Assembly: GCA_002495645.1 (NCBI GenBank)
Contig: DAGF01000108.1
Span: 1-7,839, forward strand
Length of the DNA: 7,839 nucleotides
Direction: 5' to 3'
DNA from: Euryarchaeota archaeon UBA549
GTDB lineage: Archaea > Thermoplasmatota > Poseidoniia > Poseidoniales > Poseidoniaceae
Below, in pieces: positions 5,855 through 7,839 of this stretch. Below the pieces are notes generated by a model. The model did not search any database. It was not told the origin of the DNA and was given only the letters and a program-made list of their open reading frames with translations. Every line of letters begins with the position of its first letter. Within the stretch, counting starts at the first letter, position 1. A program made the translations under genes and the position numbers.

Positions 5855-6181
5855 ATGCGCTTCTACCACAATCCCCGGTGCTCAAAATCAAGGCAAGCCC
5901 TCGCACTGCTCGAAGAGCGGGGCGTTGAAGTGAACGTGATCAGGTATCTCGAAACGGGTGTGGATGAAGCCGACCTGCCCATTATTGCCCAGCTCGAACA
6001 TGTGGTTCGCAAGAAAGAAGCCGGTCCTGAAGCCATGACGAGCATCAACGGCCCGGAGGATGTTATGGCCCTGTTGCGAAGCAATCCACGAGCCTTGGAG
6101 CGACCGATTCTCATCGTTGACGGGCAGGCCGTCATTGGCCGTCCACCAGAAAACGTGTTGTCCCTGCTCAAGCGCGAATGA
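5855..6181 (+). CDS. ArsC/YfgD-like thioredoxin-fold reductase, short form
   Basis: This 108-residue ArsC-family protein starts MRFYHNPRCSKSR. The active-site Cys is residue 9 in the pattern NPxCSKSR. YLETG (31-35) follows, then Arg52 (VVRKKE), Arg83 (LERPILIV) and Arg96 (IGRPPENVL). These match the catalytic Cys and the three arginines of plasmid ArsC (12, 60, 94, 107) in order, and the last spacing of 13 is identical. It is about 10 residues shorter than E. coli ArsC-like proteins, with the loss in the middle helical part. Overall wording is nearest YfgD, whose arsenate activity is not well established, so arsenate reduction with glutathione or thioredoxin is only one option. The start at 5855 was chosen because GGTGG lies 7 nt ahead and homologues begin at this point; the frame is open 48 codons further upstream into rqcH. 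It lies 58 bp after rqcH. Confidence 0.85.
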   Translation: MRFYHNPRCSKSRQALALLEERGVEVNVIRYLETGVDEADLPIIAQLEHVVRKKEAGPEAMTSINGPEDVMALLRSNPRALERPILIVDGQAVIGRPPENVLSLLKRE

Positions 6182-6184
6182 GAC

Positions 6185-7381
6185 TCACTCTGGCCGGCGA
6201 ACGTACATGGCGACGGCGTTGCCACCACCGAGACAAAGCGTGACGATACCCGATGTTGCTTCCAGCCGCCGCATGACACCCAGCATCGTGATGAGGCAGC
6301 GGGTACCGCTTGCGCCGAGGGGATGGCCGAGGCTGACGGCGCCGCCGTGGAGGTTGAAGCGATCCTCGGGAATGCCAACCTCTTGAGCAACGGCACAAGA
6401 AGCAGAGGCGAAGGCTTCGTTGTGTTCGTACACGTCCACGGCAAGCACGTCGAGGTTGTTGCGCTCAAGCAGCGTTTGCACCGCAGGAATGGGGGCGCTC
6501 ATGACCCGAGCGGGCTCTACACCCGAAGTGCAGTAATCTTCGATGGTGGCGATGATTTCCCATCCTTGGGACTTGGCAAATTCTGCCTCGGCGATGAGGA
6601 CGGCGCTGGCTCCATCGTTGAGGGTGCTGGCGTTGCCAGCAGTGACGGTCCCGTTTTTGTCAAAAACCGGGCGGAGGCCAGCAAGGGATTCGGCCGTGGT
6701 CGCACCGCGCACGCCTTCGTCGTTGGCCAAAACAACGGGGTCGCCTCGGCGTTGAGGAACCTCCACAGCAAAGGTCTCCCAGTCAAACCAGCCGTTTTCC
6801 CAGGCCGTGGCCGCCCGTTGTTGACTTCGCACGGCAAAGGCGTCCATGGTGGTGCGGTCAATGTTGCATTCCTTGGCCACCGTTTCTCCGGTCGTGCCCA
6901 TGTGAACATCGTTGTAGACATCCCACAGGCCATCGTGAATCATCGAATCCACCAGCGTCGAGTTACCCATTTTGGCGCCTTTTCGCTGCCCCATCAAGAG
7001 TTGTGGGGCGTTACTCATGCTCTCCATACCACCGGCGATGATCGCCTTGTATTCACCAGCACGAATGCTGTTGGCCGCCATCATCGCCGCCTTGAGCGAA
7101 GACCCACAGACCTTGTTAACGGTCACGCAGGGTGTTGAAACGGGCAAACCTGCACCCAAAGCAACCTGACGAGCAGGGTTCTGTCCGGCACCAGCCTGCA
7201 AGACCTGTCCAAACACCACCTCGTCGACCAAGCCGCTACCGGGTTCAATCCCCGCTCTGTTGAGGAGTTCCTTGACCGAGAGGACACCCAGGTCAACCGC
7301 ACTCATTGAGGACAGCGTGCCCATGAATTTCCCGATGGGTGTGCGTGCCACAGCGCAGATAACGGCTTGGGGTTGAGGCAT
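6185..7381 (-). CDS. Acetyl-CoA acetyltransferase (thiolase II)
   Basis: The 398-residue thiolase joins two acetyl-CoA into acetoacetyl-CoA or runs the reverse cleavage. All catalytic parts are visible: nucleophile Cys92 in NKVCGSS, GGMESMSN (117-124), EHNEAFA with His320, GHPLGASG with His353, and CLGGGNAVA with Cys383. Length and ending are those of bacterial AtoB/PhbA-type degradative or biosynthetic thiolases, not the shorter archaeal type that pairs with a DUF35 protein for the mevalonate pathway. A role in fatty-acid beta-oxidation or bacterial-style acetoacetyl-CoA supply is therefore likely. The start is the ATG at 7381, giving MPQPQAVICAVARTPIGKF as in homologues; the frame is open to a GTG at 7459, but the extra 26 residues have no family counterpart. 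No clear ribosome-binding site is present, so a leaderless message is possible. The stop is 3 bp from the stop of the convergent ArsC-like gene. The start region is divergent from the RNase PH-like gene across 93 bp. Confidence 0.93.
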   Translation of the reverse strand: MPQPQAVICAVARTPIGKFMGTLSSMSAVDLGVLSVKELLNRAGIEPGSGLVDEVVFGQVLQAGAGQNPARQVALGAGLPVSTPCVTVNKVCGSSLKAAMMAANSIRAGEYKAIIAGGMESMSNAPQLLMGQRKGAKMGNSTLVDSMIHDGLWDVYNDVHMGTTGETVAKECNIDRTTMDAFAVRSQQRAATAWENGWFDWETFAVEVPQRRGDPVVLANDEGVRGATTAESLAGLRPVFDKNGTVTAGNASTLNDGASAVLIAEAEFAKSQGWEIIATIEDYCTSGVEPARVMSAPIPAVQTLLERNNLDVLAVDVYEHNEAFASASCAVAQEVGIPEDRFNLHGGAVSLGHPLGASGTRCLITMLGVMRRLEATSGIVTLCLGGGNAVAMYVRRPE

Positions 7382-7442
7382 GAAGAGACGGAACGGAAGA
7401 CACACTTTCAACCTGCCCGTGCCGTCGTTTGGCGCTTGAGAA

Positions 7443-7456
7443 GGCTTGATGAAGCC
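7443..7456. repeat. Small inverted repeat in the thiolase / RNase PH divergent spacer
   Basis: GGCTT (7443-7447) and AAGCC (7452-7456) form a perfect 5-bp stem with a GATG tetraloop, ending 18 bp before the ATG of the RNase PH-like gene. It sits within the 93-bp spacer that must hold two promoters. I see no convincing TATA box there for either gene. It could be a small operator or a leader hairpin, or chance. Confidence 0.3.
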
Positions 7457-7474
7457 CACACCTTAGCCCGCACC

Positions 7475-7839
7475 ATGGCGAAATTCAAAACCGAACTCAA
7501 CCTTTCCCGAGCCAACGATGAAATGCGAACGCCCGAGGTGACGCTGGACTTCACCCCTAACGCCCTTGCTTCCGTGCTCTACAAGCAAGGCGATACCGTC
7601 GTTCTTGCCTGCTGCACCAAGGAAGCCCGCCTACCCGGCTGGTTCCCGCGCGACGCCACCAAGGGTTGGGTTCACGCCGAATACTCGCTCCTCCCCGGTT
7701 CCACCGATTCCCGCTTCCGTCGTGAGCGCCGAGGCGCAAAGGGCCGCACACAAGAGATTGAGCGGCTCATCGCTCGTTCTCTCCGTGCCGCCGTTGATTT
7801 GGAGGCGCTTGGGCCCATTGCCCTCAACGTGGACTGCGA
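7475..7839 (+). CDS. rph: Bacterial-type RNase PH (N-terminal part, cut by window edge)
   Basis: The first 121 residues of a phosphate-dependent 3'-5' exoribonuclease, open at the right edge. The match to bacterial RNase PH is strongest in the second half: KGWVHAEYSLLPGST (63-77), Arg80 in the STxxR pattern that carries a phosphate-binding Arg in RNase PH, RRGAKGRTQEIERLIARSLR (a continuous motif at about 85-104), AAVDLEALG (105-113) and NVDC (118-121). Archaeal Rrp41 has a different text here (YNMAPFS and SIEISKVI), so this is not the usual exosome subunit. The N-terminus is divergent: the usual GR and AEGS signatures are replaced by RANDEMR and NALAS. RNase PH trims the 3' ends of tRNA precursors to the CCA end. 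The ATG at 7475 fits the expected N-terminus; there is no Shine-Dalgarno sequence, so it may be leaderless. The family is fairly sure; activity is unproven because the C-terminal active-site Asp residues are outside the window. Confidence 0.85.
   Translation, partial: MAKFKTELNLSRANDEMRTPEVTLDFTPNALASVLYKQGDTVVLACCTKEARLPGWFPRDATKGWVHAEYSLLPGSTDSRFRRERRGAKGRTQEIERLIARSLRAAVDLEALGPIALNVDC

Noticed and set aside
6323..7138. 271-codon plus-strand open frame opposite the thiolase
   Set aside because: It is the complement of a thiolase with all its catalytic motifs and has no recognisable features of its own.
7382..7459. N-terminal extension of the thiolase from a GTG at 7459
   Set aside because: The extra 26 residues do not match thiolase N-termini, and the ATG at 7381 gives the standard beginning.

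Overview
The window most likely comes from a planktonic archaeon of the Marine Group II / Poseidoniia type, at moderate confidence. Three things point to an archaeon. There are archaeal box-A (TATA) elements about 25 bp upstream of inferred transcription starts. The NFACT/RqcH protein has the archaeal layout, and the tRNA-Gln has the archaeal look (A1-U72, AGUCCC acceptor). The secreted lipoprotein with a Thr/Asp/Glu-rich linker and the many bacterial-looking metabolic genes fit Marine Group II. Base composition is GC-rich by eye. No mobile element, CRISPR array or recent-transfer scar is visible.

Layout. Positions 1-494 (minus strand) hold the N-terminal 164 residues of a lipoprotein that I recognise as FEA1-like (an iron-assimilation family related to algal FEA1/phytotransferrins); its C-terminus lies beyond the left edge. 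Its promoter (495-560) has an almost perfect TATA box flanked by two copies of the same palindrome in opposite orientation. One copy covers the predicted transcription start and the other abuts the TATA box on the BRE side. The half-sites (TTAGG/CCTAA) resemble DtxR/IdeR-class metal-repressor boxes. Upstream of it, on the same strand, are tRNA-Gln(CTG) with an encoded CCA (598-673) and a 64-residue single-pass membrane protein that appears leaderless (726-920).

A plus-strand run follows. It holds a Nudix + metallo-beta-lactamase (LACTB2-like) fusion (1021-2529), translationally coupled by an ATGA overlap to a VAT-1-like quinone oxidoreductase (2526-3566), then rqcH/NFACT (3637-5796) and a small ArsC/YfgD-like thioredoxin-fold protein (5855-6181). 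A 9-bp perfect inverted repeat lies directly before rqcH, and its 3' arm overlaps the ribosome-binding site. A bacterial-type acetyl-CoA acetyltransferase (6185-7381, minus) converges on the ArsC-like gene with only 3 bp between stop codons. It diverges from a gene cut by the right edge (7475-7839), whose product looks like bacterial RNase PH rather than the archaeal exosome subunit Rrp41.

How the genes might work together. Most are housekeeping or catabolic. A loose RNA/translation quality-control theme is present (RqcH, RNase PH, LACTB2-like nuclease fold, CCA-encoding tRNA), but they do not form one operon. The most attractive candidate for an undescribed system is the metal-repressor-like double operator driving the FEA1-like surface lipoprotein, a likely archaeal iron-acquisition route. 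The DtxR and FEA1 assignments rest on pattern recall, not on a search.
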